Assembly: GCF_033807575.1 (NCBI RefSeq)
Contig: NC_084729.1
Coordinates: 7,316,001 to 7,380,000, forward strand
Length of the DNA: 64,000 nucleotides
Direction of reading: 5' to 3'
DNA from: Cydia pomonella
Taxonomy: Eukaryota > Arthropoda > Insecta > Lepidoptera > Tortricidae
Below the pieces are notes generated by a model. That model was not told where the DNA came from. It saw only the letters and a program-made list of their open reading frames with translations, and ran no database searches. Both the position numbers and the translations under genes were made by a program. Each line of letters starts with the position of its first letter. Within the stretch, counting starts at the first letter, position 1. Positions 1-9,785 of the stretch are shown in pieces.

Positions 1-105
1 TTCAGCGTCGGCGACGTCTGAGGCTGATATTTTTTCATCAAACTTGCTCGAAAAAGATCTTATTTCATGCAGTATACTGAAGGATAAAGACTTGTATAGT
101 TCCCG
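1..105 (-). other. Possible partial coding fragment at left edge
   Basis: Read on the minus strand, bases 105 to 1 are open for 35 codons and look protein-like: the stretch has helical character and includes EIRSFSSKFDEK. An in-frame stop lies just upstream. It could be the end of an exon continuing left of the window, or a piece of a retrotransposon first ORF. I cannot tell which. Confidence 0.2.
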
Positions 106-287
106 CGGGAGTTATGGATTGTGAAATAAAACCCATATTTGCCGAGGGAGTTATAGCTTTCTTTCAATTGTGTCACTAATTCATACGAACCAAGTAGGTA
201 TCAATTAGTTTTACTTTTAAAATACTGACGTTTATAATTTATTTTTATTGTTTATCTTTAAAAATATTTAATTTGATTAATATATTT

Positions 288-513
288 ACAGTACATATGG
301 TGCTACTTTAGCGCACTAGTGCGTAAATTAGCATATTACGTTACTGTGTCGAACATTTAAAGGGCCATATGTACTGTAAAACGTTGTACGATACATGTGC
401 GAATAGGTAATTCGCAACTCGAGTCGATATAAAACACTCCCTTCGGTCGTGTTTTAATTTATCGCCACTCGTTTTGAATTTCCTATTTTTCGCACTTGTA
501 TCGTAATGTACTA
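288..513 (+). repeat. Dispersed MITE family A, copy 1
   Basis: Runs from ACAGTACATATGG to GTAATGTACTAT, so its ends are short inverted repeats (ACAGTACAT against ATGTACT). The same sequence recurs in reverse orientation at 22509-22733 and in truncated form at 22738-22862 and 58452-58614. It carries no coding capacity. The paired CCCTTCGGTCGTG and CGCCACTCG motifs are shared by the copies. Confidence 0.75.
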
Positions 514-952
514 TTATTTACAGAATTTTCAATCGTGGCCCCGGATAGGTCTGTGCCTTCAATGCCTAACCTGTCAAAAAAAAACAATATGGCGGAGGAA
601 GTGAAATGTCACGGTATTGAAGAATTATTTTGCTTAAAATTTAGTTTTTTCTTCGCAAGTCTGATGAAAAAATATTGTGTGTAACTCCCGGGGGAATGAA
701 TATTACAAACTAGAGTCTTCAATGTACTCCAGCCTGTGGCTGTCGTGCATCTAAGACCTCGTTTGCATAGTTTCACTTACCCCCCCTCGTTGCACAATGT
801 ACTATTTTTTTTTAGTTAGATTCTATTGTCAGGTTTTGTATCATTGTCAACTAAGTCAAAGACACATGTCAAGAAAGAGAGGTAGATTTCTTCTAAATAA
901 TTTCAGGGGTTATTGATTACCCATACAAACTCCCCCCCCCCCCCTTTCACTT
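514..952. other. Spacer downstream of the 909-residue gene
   Basis: AT-rich sequence with a poly-C run near 933-944 and a piece around 795-815 (GCACAATGTACT) that resembles the end of family A. It probably includes the 3' untranslated region of the minus-strand gene. I see no convincing ORF. Confidence 0.4.
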
Positions 953-2002
953 TCAAGGGACAAGTTTTGGGATAAAAACTATCCTATGTTCTTCCTTGGG
1001 CTTATACTGTAATGTATCCACATTATCTAGTTTTTTACCAACAACGCAGACCTCCTCCTTACTTATACTTGTACTTCTAAGTTTAGTACAACTTAATGTA
1101 TGTTCTTCCTTGGGCTTATACTGTAATGTATCCACATTATCTAGTTTTTTACCAACAACGCAGACCTCCTCCTTACTTATACTTGTACTTCTAAGTTTAG
1201 TACAACTTAATGTATGAATTTTGTAATAACTTGCACAGCAAAATTTAATTTTACAAGGTACACATGTTCCGTTTAATTTATTAATACAATACGTACAGTC
1301 TTTTGAGTCAAAAATCGAGGAACATTTCAAGCAATACTTGACATTTTCATTTTCTGACACCTTTTTAAATGTAGGTTTGCATTTATCACAAGATACTGTC
1401 GAATAATCTGCATCTCCATTTTGTGCTGTTTCGTTTTTATTTATATCAGTTTCCTTTTTCTTTTTTTGATTGACTTTTTTGCACTTCTTAAAATAATCAT
1501 TAAGTTTCGCATCAACTATGTTAAGTATATTTTCATTTGGGGTAGCTTTTTCATTACCGTTAGTATTATCAGTTTTATCACTAATTTCTGCAATTATTTT
1601 GTAAACTGTTATACTGTCATTAATTGCTTCTTTATCTGACGCAGTTAATTCATTGTTATTGCATTTATTTGTCTCATTGTCTTGGGTAACCATTTTATTT
1701 CTATCTTCTTCATCTTCTATTACAAATCTTACGTTAGTATCAGAGATGGTATCAATGTCTTTACTAGATGAAACGACACTTGACTGTGAGCTTGATTTCG
1801 AACTTAGGCTATCTAATGACTTTGGGGACGTCGTATCTTCGCTTAAGTTACACTTTTGTAGCACTGGTAAGTTTTTTGGCACTTCTTCTTTTATATTATC
1901 TGTATCTTTACTTGATTCTTTATTAGTATCACTATTAATTGTTATTTCATCATCTTCTTTTTTACTTTCTTGACTTACTGTATTTTCAGTTGGCTTCTCT
2001 AA

Positions 2003-2035
<33 letters not shown>

Positions 2036-5000
2036 TATCACTATCACATCATTCGCTATAGGAATATCCATATTTTCCAAATCCTTTAGCAATTCATCTT
2101 CATTCATACTGCTATTATGCAATATAATTTCATCATCAGATTCAGATAATTTCGTTTCTGTTTTTTCTCTATTTTTAGCCACGTCTTTTGTAATTTCATT
2201 ATTCGCCACATCTTTTTCATTTTTAGTTAAATCTTCAATTTCATTATCAGCCACATCTTCTTCAATTTCATTATTAGACGCATCTTCTTCAATTACATTA
2301 TTAGCCGCATCTTCTTCAATTCCATCATTAGCCACATCTTCTTCAATTTCATTAATAGCCACATCTTCGATTTCATTGTTAGCCACATCTTCAATTTCAT
2401 TATTACCCGCATCATCTCTCATTCCATTACTAGCCGCATCTTCTATTTCATTATTAGCCACATCATCATCCACTTCATTATTAGCCACATCATCTCTCAT
2501 TTCATTACTAGCCATGTCTTCAGTTTCATTACTAGCCACATAATCAATTTTATTACTAGCCACATCTTCAATTTTATTGATAGACACATCTTCAATTTTA
2601 TTATTACCCACATCTTCAGTTTTATTACTAGATACATCTTCAATTTTATTATTACCCACATCTTCAATTTTATTATTTCCCACATCTTCAATTTCATTAT
2701 TAGCCACATCTTCAATTTTATTATTAGCCACATCTTCGATTTCACCACTAGCCACATCTTTTTTAATATCATTATTAGCACGATAATTTGAGCAGATAAC
2801 CATAACGTCTTCATTTCTTGCTTTTGCCTTTTGCTTTTTGCTTTTATCTTTAATATTGCCCAGTAAATCTTCAAGTTTGGATCTTTTCTTCATAAAATTG
2901 TCGCTTTTAGCACTCAGACCAGGTATCGAGATAATTTTACCAGTATCAGTTTCAGCTATTTCCGTGTCAACTTCCATGGGTGCTGGGGTGGCTGGACGAC
3001 CGTCTTTCTTTTCAGTGACAGGAGGAGACCTTGTGAAGAGTGCTTCTGAAAGAGAGAAACACAGAATATTAAATACAATATTTCGTTAATTAAAGAAACT
3101 TACTACCAGGAATTTCGCACATTAGCCCACCTGTACCCATCTCTATCGCACGCGCGTAATTATATGACTATCCCGCTCATGATTCCAGCGGTTAATAACA
3201 CTGTGCGAGCGGGAGTGCAATATAATAATACGCGTGCAATGGAGATAGAATCAGGCGGGGCAATCTATGTACGAATTTTCACGTTGCAAGCGTCCGTTCT
3301 TTATATTATAGGCATTATGTGAGTGGTCACCTTGTGGCCCAAAAAAACTTCAACTTGATTTTTTTAATGATATTGGAGGCAAACGAGGAGACAAATCGCA
3401 TGATGGTAAGCAGTTACTGTTGTCCATGAACACCTGCAATACCAGAGGGGATGTTGTTGCCGCCTTTAAAGATAGGAGTACGCCTTTCTCTAAAAGGTTT
3501 GAAGTTGGCATGGGTCCGGAAATACCGCGGGCGACAGTTCATTCCACAGTTTAGCTGCGCAGAAAGTTTCTGGAGAAACGCCCTCCGTCCACTAAAATCT
3601 ATTTGGTAGGATCCGTTATGGATCCGAGTGGACCTTTTGTGCGTTAAGATCTATCAATGGATTTGAACAGCTTTATTGGACACTAGAATCCACAACGTGC
3701 TGAAGAGGACTTTCTGTACAATTGGATGCATCAATGGATTTTGAGAAACTCCAATATTTACGCTGATCTATCAATGGATTTTATTAAAAACACTTGTTAT
3801 ACTCAGATCCACATCAATGTAGTATAATATACTTCAAAACCTACCTGTACGAAGATCAATTTACAGTAAATCTTCATCAATCATACGGTTCTTAACTATT
3901 TTTAACCCCCAACGCAAAAAAAGGGGTTTTATAAGTTTGGACGCTAAGTGTCTGTGAGTCTGTCTGTAAGTATATCTGTGTGTCTGTCCGTGGCATCTTA
4001 GCTCCTAAATGGGTGAACCGATTTGGATGCGGTTGTTTTATTTGAAAGCTAGTTTTCCAGCGGTGGTTCTTAGACATGTTTCATCTATTTTGTCATGTGC
4101 GGGGGGGTTTTAAATTTTTAATTTTACTTATTAACTCACTAGCCTACAAGCATGGAGTTTGATACGACTACCGCGAACCTTGATGCACAAAGTTATGTCT
4201 ATCTCCCTCTCGTTCGCTTTATCTGCCGTGACAGTATTTCTGTGGCAGATTATTTCGACGTTTTGACTTCGCTAATGCGTAATCATCAGCAGGAAGATTA
4301 GGGCTGGCACTGGCAAGCACAACGTTTAGTCGGAGAAATTTTGTGGCATTATGTTTTATATTTGTTTAGTTACTGAATTATTCCTGTTTCGTCGGATTCC
4401 TAATTTGTCGTATTCTGGTGTCCCCAACACGCTTCGGGCCGTTGGACATATATGGCTACTGCTGATGATGATGATGATGATACTTAATATGTACATGTGA
4501 AACCAACATATCGTAAACTATGATTTTCCTATTTATACATATTTAATAAGTTAATAGCTTACCGACTGTTTATTAAAAGTTCACATGACTCAATTGATGG
4601 ATTATATTCGACATCAAAGTTAATTAAAATCCACCTAAGTATTGCTGGCTATTAATAGTTTACATGAATCCATTGATGGATTTTAGGAGACTTGTTAGTT
4701 CAACATAATCTATGCCGCATAAGACAGCCGCCACAGCCTCCTGGCCACAGTGGCAAATAGATGGGACAGTGGCCTTTTGAGGCACTGGTCCTCCCTGCAT
4801 GTCAGTTTTAACAGGAAATTTAATTTAATGTAATGTTAGTTATTATTTATTAATATTTTATTTTATTTTTTTATTTAATTTATATAATTGTATGTTAATG
4901 TTATTTTATTTTAGTTCTAATTAATTAACTTTATAAATTATGGATTGTCAATTGTCTGAAATAAATGAATTTAATTTTTTTTTTTTATTTATTTGTATCC

Positions 5001-6365
5001 TAGTGCTTAATAAAGTCTGCTCAAATCCATTGATAGATCTGAACGCAAGAAAGGTCCACTCCGATCCATAATGGATCCTACCAAATAGATTTTAGTGGAC
5101 GAAGGGGAGAAACGCAAACTAATACCTTCAATATAGTCTTCATCGGGCGGGTCCTCCCACCACACCGGGCTGGGGCAGGTCAGGATCTCCATCAGGTCCT
5201 CGTCTGTCAGCTGCTCGTCCATAATCTGGATGGCTTCTGCCATGCTCAGCTTTGCACATTCCATTGACAGCTTAACGGAGTCTGTGTGTGCAGGCTGTGG
5301 TTGGTGAACTTTGTCTGATGCTGAAATGTGATATTTCATATGTGTAAGACAGATGATACCATAGATAGATTAGATAATGTTCAATTAGGACTTTAAAGAA
5401 TGTAAATAAACAAAACCTTGGCACTACCACAGAACAATTATTAGTACTACTGTACAGAAAAGAAACTTCCTATAAAACCGAAATTTCCCAGCGATTCAGG
5501 GACATATCGTGCTGTCTCTTTCTAATGTATGGCACTTTCCCTTTCGGCTATTTAGGGTTATCAACACGTACACGCATAAGACAACATGCTATTTGTCATT
5601 AGGCGGGTCCACACAGAGCGAGCATACGCGCGAGGCAATTTCCTCACGCACAAACCAGCCAGTGTAGACGTCTACACTGGCCGGTTTGTGCGTAAGGAAA
5701 TTGCCTCGCGCGTATGCTCGCTCTGTGTGGACCCGCCTATTCACGAAATGCCTTAAGAACATGGAATAGGCAAATATAGATTTACTGTAAATTGTGATCA
5801 TAAATTGAAGCTGACATAAGAGCTTTGGCACATCTAACTTTCATGAAAAATCGGTAATTAGGAAACATTTTTAACTACAACAATAATATCGAAGACCACA
5901 CCACACCTTAAACTCAAACTTACCCTTAAGTGGAACAGCATACTTCCTCTTAACAGACCCAGCTATTTCCCCAACTACCTTCATATTAGGCTTCGGCTTC
6001 AACACTACTTTATTAACTGTCAGCTTTCTCTTCCTCTTATTCGGATGGTACTCTTCATCCTGGACCAGGAGAATCTCTTTACGCAGAACTTTTGACAGTT
6101 TAAAAGTCTTTTGAGGTAGATTCTGTATCTTTTCTACACTTTGAAGCAATGATTGCTTGCCTTTGGGAGATGGTTTCTTTTTTACCGGTACAGTTTTAGT
6201 TAAGGTTTCCTTCGTTGGGCTTTTGAGAAGGTCAGTAATGTGTTTCATGCTCCGATCTTTGGTTCGCAGCTGTCGCTTCATCTGGGCTGACTTGTGGCGT
6301 GTCAACATGACCTCTTTTTTTGATACTTTTGGGTCTTTACCTGATGTTTGACCTTTGGAAGACAT
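953..6365 (-). CDS. Three-exon gene for a 909-residue low-complexity nuclear-type protein with C-terminal CxxC cluster
   Basis: Not recognised as a named family. Exons on the minus strand are 6365-5924, 5320-5126 and 3045-953. Donors are GTAAGT (after 5924) and GTATTA (after 5126). Acceptors are TTTCAG before 5320 and TTTCAG before 3045. Both introns are phase 1, and the exons sum to 2730 nt, exactly 910 codons including TGA. Residues 1-147 are very basic, with a candidate nuclear signal NKRKRKL at 109-115. Residues 148-235 hold an acidic, Trp-containing segment (WWEDPPDEDY). Residues 303-501 are a degenerate octapeptide array, followed by ten Asp at about 550-559. Residues 765-822 carry CxxC pairs (C765/C768, C784/C787, C796/C799, C807/C810, then C815-C816), suggesting zinc binding. 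Residues 823-898 are two identical 38-residue copies. The start codon follows a candidate acceptor (TTCTAG before 6373), so a 5' untranslated exon may lie upstream, for instance ending at 7977. A nuclear or chromatin role is inference only. Confidence 0.8.
985..1212 (-). repeat. Exact in-frame tandem duplication of 114 bp in the gene's last exon
   Basis: Bases 985-1098 and 1099-1212 are identical as far as I can read. The 114-bp unit is 38 codons, so the frame is kept and the protein carries two copies of a segment beginning HTLSCTKLRS and ending YKPKEE. The lack of any silent difference points to a very recent event or an assembly artefact. Confidence 0.9.
2180..2776 (-). repeat. Coding array of about 25 degenerate octapeptides (consensus NNEIEDVA)
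   Basis: The minus-strand frame repeats an acidic unit around NNEIEDVA or NNKIEDVG, with lengths of seven to nine residues. On the plus strand it reads as repeated CCACATCTTCAATTTCATTATTAG-like units. Variants with an extra acidic residue (IEEDVA, MRDDVA) occur in blocks, as expected from unequal exchange. The region is probably disordered. Confidence 0.85.
3125..3261. mobile_element. Imperfect inverted-repeat MITE in intron 2
   Basis: GCCCACCTG at the left mirrors CAGGCGGGGC at the right. Inside, CATCTCTATCGCACGCG mirrors CGCGTGCAATGGAGATAG, and ATCCCGCTC mirrors GAGCGGGAG. It is non-coding. Confidence 0.5.
3353..3581 (-). pseudogene. Decayed LINE C-terminal remnant
   Basis: The minus strand reads AKLWNELSPAVFPD and then a block matching the LWN-LP-VFP-R and GVAGVHG style end of lepidopteran non-LTR retrotransposon-derived ORFs, with stops in between. 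It ends in a short A-rich tail near 3353. A related piece is at 20610-20660. It appears to have been split by the inverted-repeat element at 3582. Confidence 0.5.
3582..5105. mobile_element. 1.5-kb long-TIR element, possibly MULE-like, in intron 2
   Basis: About 87 bp at each end form inverted repeats of roughly 90% identity, beginning CCTYCGTCCACTAAAATC. A 10-bp direct repeat GGAGAAACGC flanks it (3572-3581 and 5106-5115), a TSD length known for Mutator-like elements. Inside, ATCCATTGATGG-type motifs recur several times (near 3650, 3731, 3768, 4592, 4669, 5025). No transposase frame is visible, so it is non-autonomous. Other repeats are nested in it (about 3889-4140). Confidence 0.65.
3889..4140 (+). 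repeat. Nested dispersed repeat (CCCCCAACGC type)
   Basis: Starts TTTTTAACCCCCAACGC and continues through a GTCTGT-rich stretch and GGTGAACCGATTTGGATGC. This matches a repeat type I associate with lepidopteran genomes from its characteristic wording. It lies inside the long-TIR element, so it is younger than that element or was acquired by it. Confidence 0.45.
5420..5575 (+). repeat. Dispersed repeat family E fragment
   Basis: Contains GTACAGAAAAGAAACTTCCT and CAGCGATTCAGGGAC, then CCCTTTCGGCTATTTAGGGT. The same blocks recur at 17487-17545, 18235-18470, 36888-36985 and, reversed, 39656-39848. It lies in intron 1 of the 909-residue gene. Confidence 0.55.
5601..5738. mobile_element. 138-bp near-perfect palindromic MITE in intron 1
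   Basis: Two arms of about 65 bp mirror each other around 5669/5670 (GTAGAC-GTCTAC). The outer ends are GGCGGGTCCACAC and its complement, flanked by TA on both sides, which would fit a Tc1/mariner-type TSD. A lone half copy is at 12525-12570 in an intron of the secreted-protein gene. Confidence 0.8.
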
Positions 6366-6373
6366 GTTTACTC

Positions 6374-6905
6374 CTAGAATATAAGGTCATACAATATTAA
6401 CAAAATATTATGTGTTTTATCTATGAAAAGCCTCGCAAAATGAGATTAGATAATATTAGTCATGTGCGTCACCAGGTGTCCCTGTTCATTGTCAGTCAGA
6501 TAAGTTGTGATAATACTAGGGGCTTTTATGACAATTATCTTTTCTTTGGAGGCAAATATGTATGAATTAGCAGATTTTTTTTTGTGTTTTTGGGTTTGGT
6601 TCCATTGTATTTTTTGTTAATTATAGCATACATTTTAACATAGTACATTTACCAACAGATATATCGTAGCGGCCCCTCATTATACAGAACAAAGCCCCTC
6701 ATTATACAGATGGGAAAGTGAATGTTCAGATATTTTTTTTTAAACTGGCTGCTCTGAAAAATGCTAATATTATAATTGTGCAGATATTTAGATCATTAAC
6801 TGTATGTAATAATTAAATAATATTTTGTATTAGAACAAATGAAATTATTTTCAGAAAATAATTCAATTTGTTTTTATTTCAAGTAGAAACACTACTATAT
6901 AAATT
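6374..6905. other. Spacer or 5' intron with no gene seen
   Basis: AT-rich non-coding sequence upstream of the start codon at 6365. It holds a short direct repeat near 6672-6711 (CCCCTCATTATACAGA twice). If a 5' untranslated exon exists upstream, this is intron. Confidence 0.4.
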
Positions 6906-7157
6906 ATAAATGTCATATACTAAGAAAAAGTGAGCAAGGCCTCCAGTGCCCCAGGCTGGAATCGATCCAGCATCCTCTGCTATAGCAGCAGGTGCCTGAG
7001 CCACTCAGCCACCGGGGTCACGGCGGCATAGGTCAAATTTTCCAAACATATGCATTTCTTACTTAAGGCTTATGGCACCCCCTAGTTCAATGCTGGTTGG
7101 ATTCCAGCCTGGGGCACTGGAGGCCTTGGTCACTTTTTCTTAGTATATGACATTTAT
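6906..7157. mobile_element. Fold-back element built from a tRNA-related SINE
   Basis: Arms 6906-6963 and 7100-7157 are inverted copies (GTGCCCCAGGCTGGAATC against its complement, then CATATACTAAGAAAAAGTGA). Between them the minus strand reads GGTGGCTGAGTGGCTCAGG, a tRNA A-box-like sequence, then GGATCGATTCCAGC, a B-box-like sequence. The arrangement is that of a SINE inserted beside, or copied next to, an inverted partner. Confidence 0.6.
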
Positions 7158-8774
7158 TTCAGTTGACAATAATATTTTGCTTCAATATATGTATTGTAAT
7201 GCCCAAAAGTGGTCACTAATTTATACTTTTGAAATTTTACTTTGTATATAGAGCCTGTATATTACAAAGTTACTACTAATGTTAAATTACAACAGACATT
7301 CAGTACCTATTGAAAACATCAATAATCAAACCTTCAACAACAGAACACAAATAAAGAACCCATGAAAATAGTTGCAATAAGGAATCATCTTTATTGCAGC
7401 TATTTTTTTATTGAAATATTAATCAATAACCATGATATGATGATGTCATCTACCTAGCTAGTAAACAGGTACTTATGTATATGGACACTTGAATCAAAAC
7501 AATTTAATATATATCAAGTACCAATATGAACAATATTCGACATTTTCACCGCTTAAACCACATTCTTGAGCCATGCATGCTTGCAGCATGAGGTAAGAAC
7601 ATTGTTGTGTTGTAACATTGTATTGATATGTCAGGATAAGCCACTTATCTAATACACACCTTAATAGTCAACAAACAAACAGTTTTTTAAACTGAGAGAA
7701 AAAATAGGACTTTTACAGTATTTATATTATATTCACTCAATACAATAACTGCGGTAGGTAGCGAAAATTTGTCGATTGAACGTATTAACGCAGTAGGTAC
7801 ACAAAGTTATGTAGTTTGTACGCCTTTCTAATAACGCTGTCTCAGCACAATACATAGATTTATATAAACGTTTGTATGTTAAATAAGTAGTAATTTAGGT
7901 CACTAATCCCCAAATTAGTGCGTTGAAATTGTATGGTAGAAACCGAGTGTGATACTACATTGGGAAACATATTTACCTGCAGTTGTAAACAGTGAAATCA
8001 CTTCCGCGACCAATTAATACAATAAGATAACAAATTAACACGAGACAACTTGGTATTATTTCATAAATTAATGAGAAAGAAGCCAAAGTTCGTCTCAAGA
8101 CACTCTCGTAAAACAAAATCAGATCGTAAAGTTAATGTACACGGAACGTCACGCTGGATTCAGTTAGAACCGTGTCACTTTAAAGTTTCAAAGAATAACC
8201 TACAGGACGCAGTGGCCTTGTAGTATATTACAATATCAAAAATAGTGGCCATCCATAATCAACAGAAATATCAAGCAGGAGCTAATTTGATATCGATAAA
8301 TAAATAAAATAGGTTCTAAAATGGTAACTAGGCTCACTAAAGGTAGAAATTCCAATCCTGCAATCACCACACACCCACGCTGAACCTTACCTTAAAGCCC
8401 GTTTTCATTGTTGATACGAAAGAAATGTAGGTAGTATGTGTTATGATTAATTATTTAATTAGAAATTGTTAGAGAACCTTACAAAATCACATATTACCTA
8501 ATTATAGATTATTCACAATATGCATTATTTTCTTGCATGTACTTGAACTTTATAAAAAAAGTATGTTGGCAAAGGTGTTAATAATCTGCCGCTTTTAACT
8601 CCGTTTTTAAACTTAGCTCAAACGACCACCACTGACACCACTGGTCATGGTCACTCTAACTGTCAAAATAATGTCAAAAATGACTCGTTGAACGACGAGG
8701 AACTCTTTTCGTTTTCCTTTTATTTTTCTTTTCATTTGTAATTTTAAGTTCGTTTTACATGAATTTTTACAAAA
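7158..8774. other. Intergenic region between two divergent genes
   Basis: No supported ORF. On the minus strand a candidate donor (CTGCAG followed by GTAAAT) ends at 7977 and could close a 5' untranslated exon of the 909-residue gene. The 100-200 bp before 8775 probably holds the promoter of the zinc-finger gene. I could not recognise a TATA box with confidence. Confidence 0.35.
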
Positions 8775-9785
8775 ATGTTCAAGCAGAAAAACAATACCTT
8801 GCCAAGCAGAATCAATCAAACCAGGAATCACTGTGAAATATGTGATGAAACTATAATAGGTGGGTCGCATCACTTCAAGTCACATTTATTTAAACACGGC
8901 GTTATTAAACCTCGGTTTCAGTGTAAGCACTGCCCTCGCCAGTACTTCAGAACTGATACCTATTTACGGCATATGAAATCACATAAAGGGAATTACTGTA
9001 AAATATGTGATAAAACTGTAATGGGTAGTTCGTATAAGTTTAACTCACATTTGTTTAAACACGGTGTTATTAAACCTCGTTTTGAGTGTAAATACTGCCC
9101 TAGGCAGTTCTTCAGATCTGATACATTTGAACGCCATATGAAATCACACGAGGGGACCCAAAAAAAATATATTTGCGATTATTGTGGCCGAAGTTTTGTT
9201 GATAAAAGAAATCTAATTTACCACTTTAAAGTCCATGATGACTCGTTTCACGGCCGAGCAGATATTCAATTTAAATGTGACGCCTGCGGGGTATTTTATT
9301 GTGAGAACAGGCTCCTACAACATCATATCAGACGTGAGCATTTTAATTTGCAAGTTAAAGAAATACAGTACCATAAAAAAAACTTAAACGAGACATGGGT
9401 CGAAGCTGTAAGTGACACTAAGAACTATGTGAAGATGACTAAAGTGAATAACAATGTGATCACTATTAAAAAATGTGTGAAAGTAGAGCATTCACTTAAC
9501 AAAGTTAAAACACATGATTTAACTCCATTATTGTATTCGGGCCGGCAATATGCTAAAGGGAAATGTGATTATTGCAATAAAGAGATGCTGAAGAAAAGCC
9601 TACGGCTGCATATACAAGAAAAACATTTAAATGTCCGTAAATTTAATTGTGAGACGTGCAAAAGGTCTTTTAAGCGCCATTACCAGCTGGTGGACCATGA
9701 ATGTGGAAAAATTAGGAGGCGGAAGCATAGAAACAAAGTCGCAGTGACAGGGCATGATTCAGGAAATAAAGAGACACAAAAGTGA
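8775..9785 (+). CDS. C2H2 zinc-finger protein, 336 residues, single exon
   Basis: A probable DNA-binding nuclear protein with eight C2H2-like fingers. Approximate zinc ligands are C20/C23...H37/H41; C50/C53, H66/H70; C75/C78, H92/H96; C105/C108, H121/H125; C134/C137, H150/H154; C168/C171, H184/H189; C264/C267, H279/H284; and a degenerate last finger C292/C295 with H308 and C310. Residues 20-72 and 75-127 are a duplicated two-finger module (HLFKHGVIKPRF occurs in both). Residues 190-260 are a linker without fingers. The tail is basic (KIRRRKHRNK). The start ATG has AAAA before it, and there is no upstream in-frame ATG that adds a domain. There is no sign of an N-terminal ZAD, KRAB or BTB domain, which is unusual for a large insect finger protein, so a missing 5' exon is possible. 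The target DNA is unknown. Confidence 0.85.
   Translation: MFKQKNNTLPSRINQTRNHCEICDETIIGGSHHFKSHLFKHGVIKPRFQCKHCPRQYFRTDTYLRHMKSHKGNYCKICDKTVMGSSYKFNSHLFKHGVIKPRFECKYCPRQFFRSDTFERHMKSHEGTQKKYICDYCGRSFVDKRNLIYHFKVHDDSFHGRADIQFKCDACGVFYCENRLLQHHIRREHFNLQVKEIQYHKKNLNETWVEAVSDTKNYVKMTKVNNNVITIKKCVKVEHSLNKVKTHDLTPLLYSGRQYAKGKCDYCNKEMLKKSLRLHIQEKHLNVRKFNCETCKRSFKRHYQLVDHECGKIRRRKHRNKVAVTGHDSGNKETQK

Noticed and set aside
1421..1973. Plus-strand ORFs of 72 and 106 codons
   Set aside because: They are antisense shadows of the last exon of the 909-residue gene.
5589..5831. 80-codon minus-strand ORF
   Set aside because: It is created by the palindromic MITE at 5601-5738 and reads across both arms.
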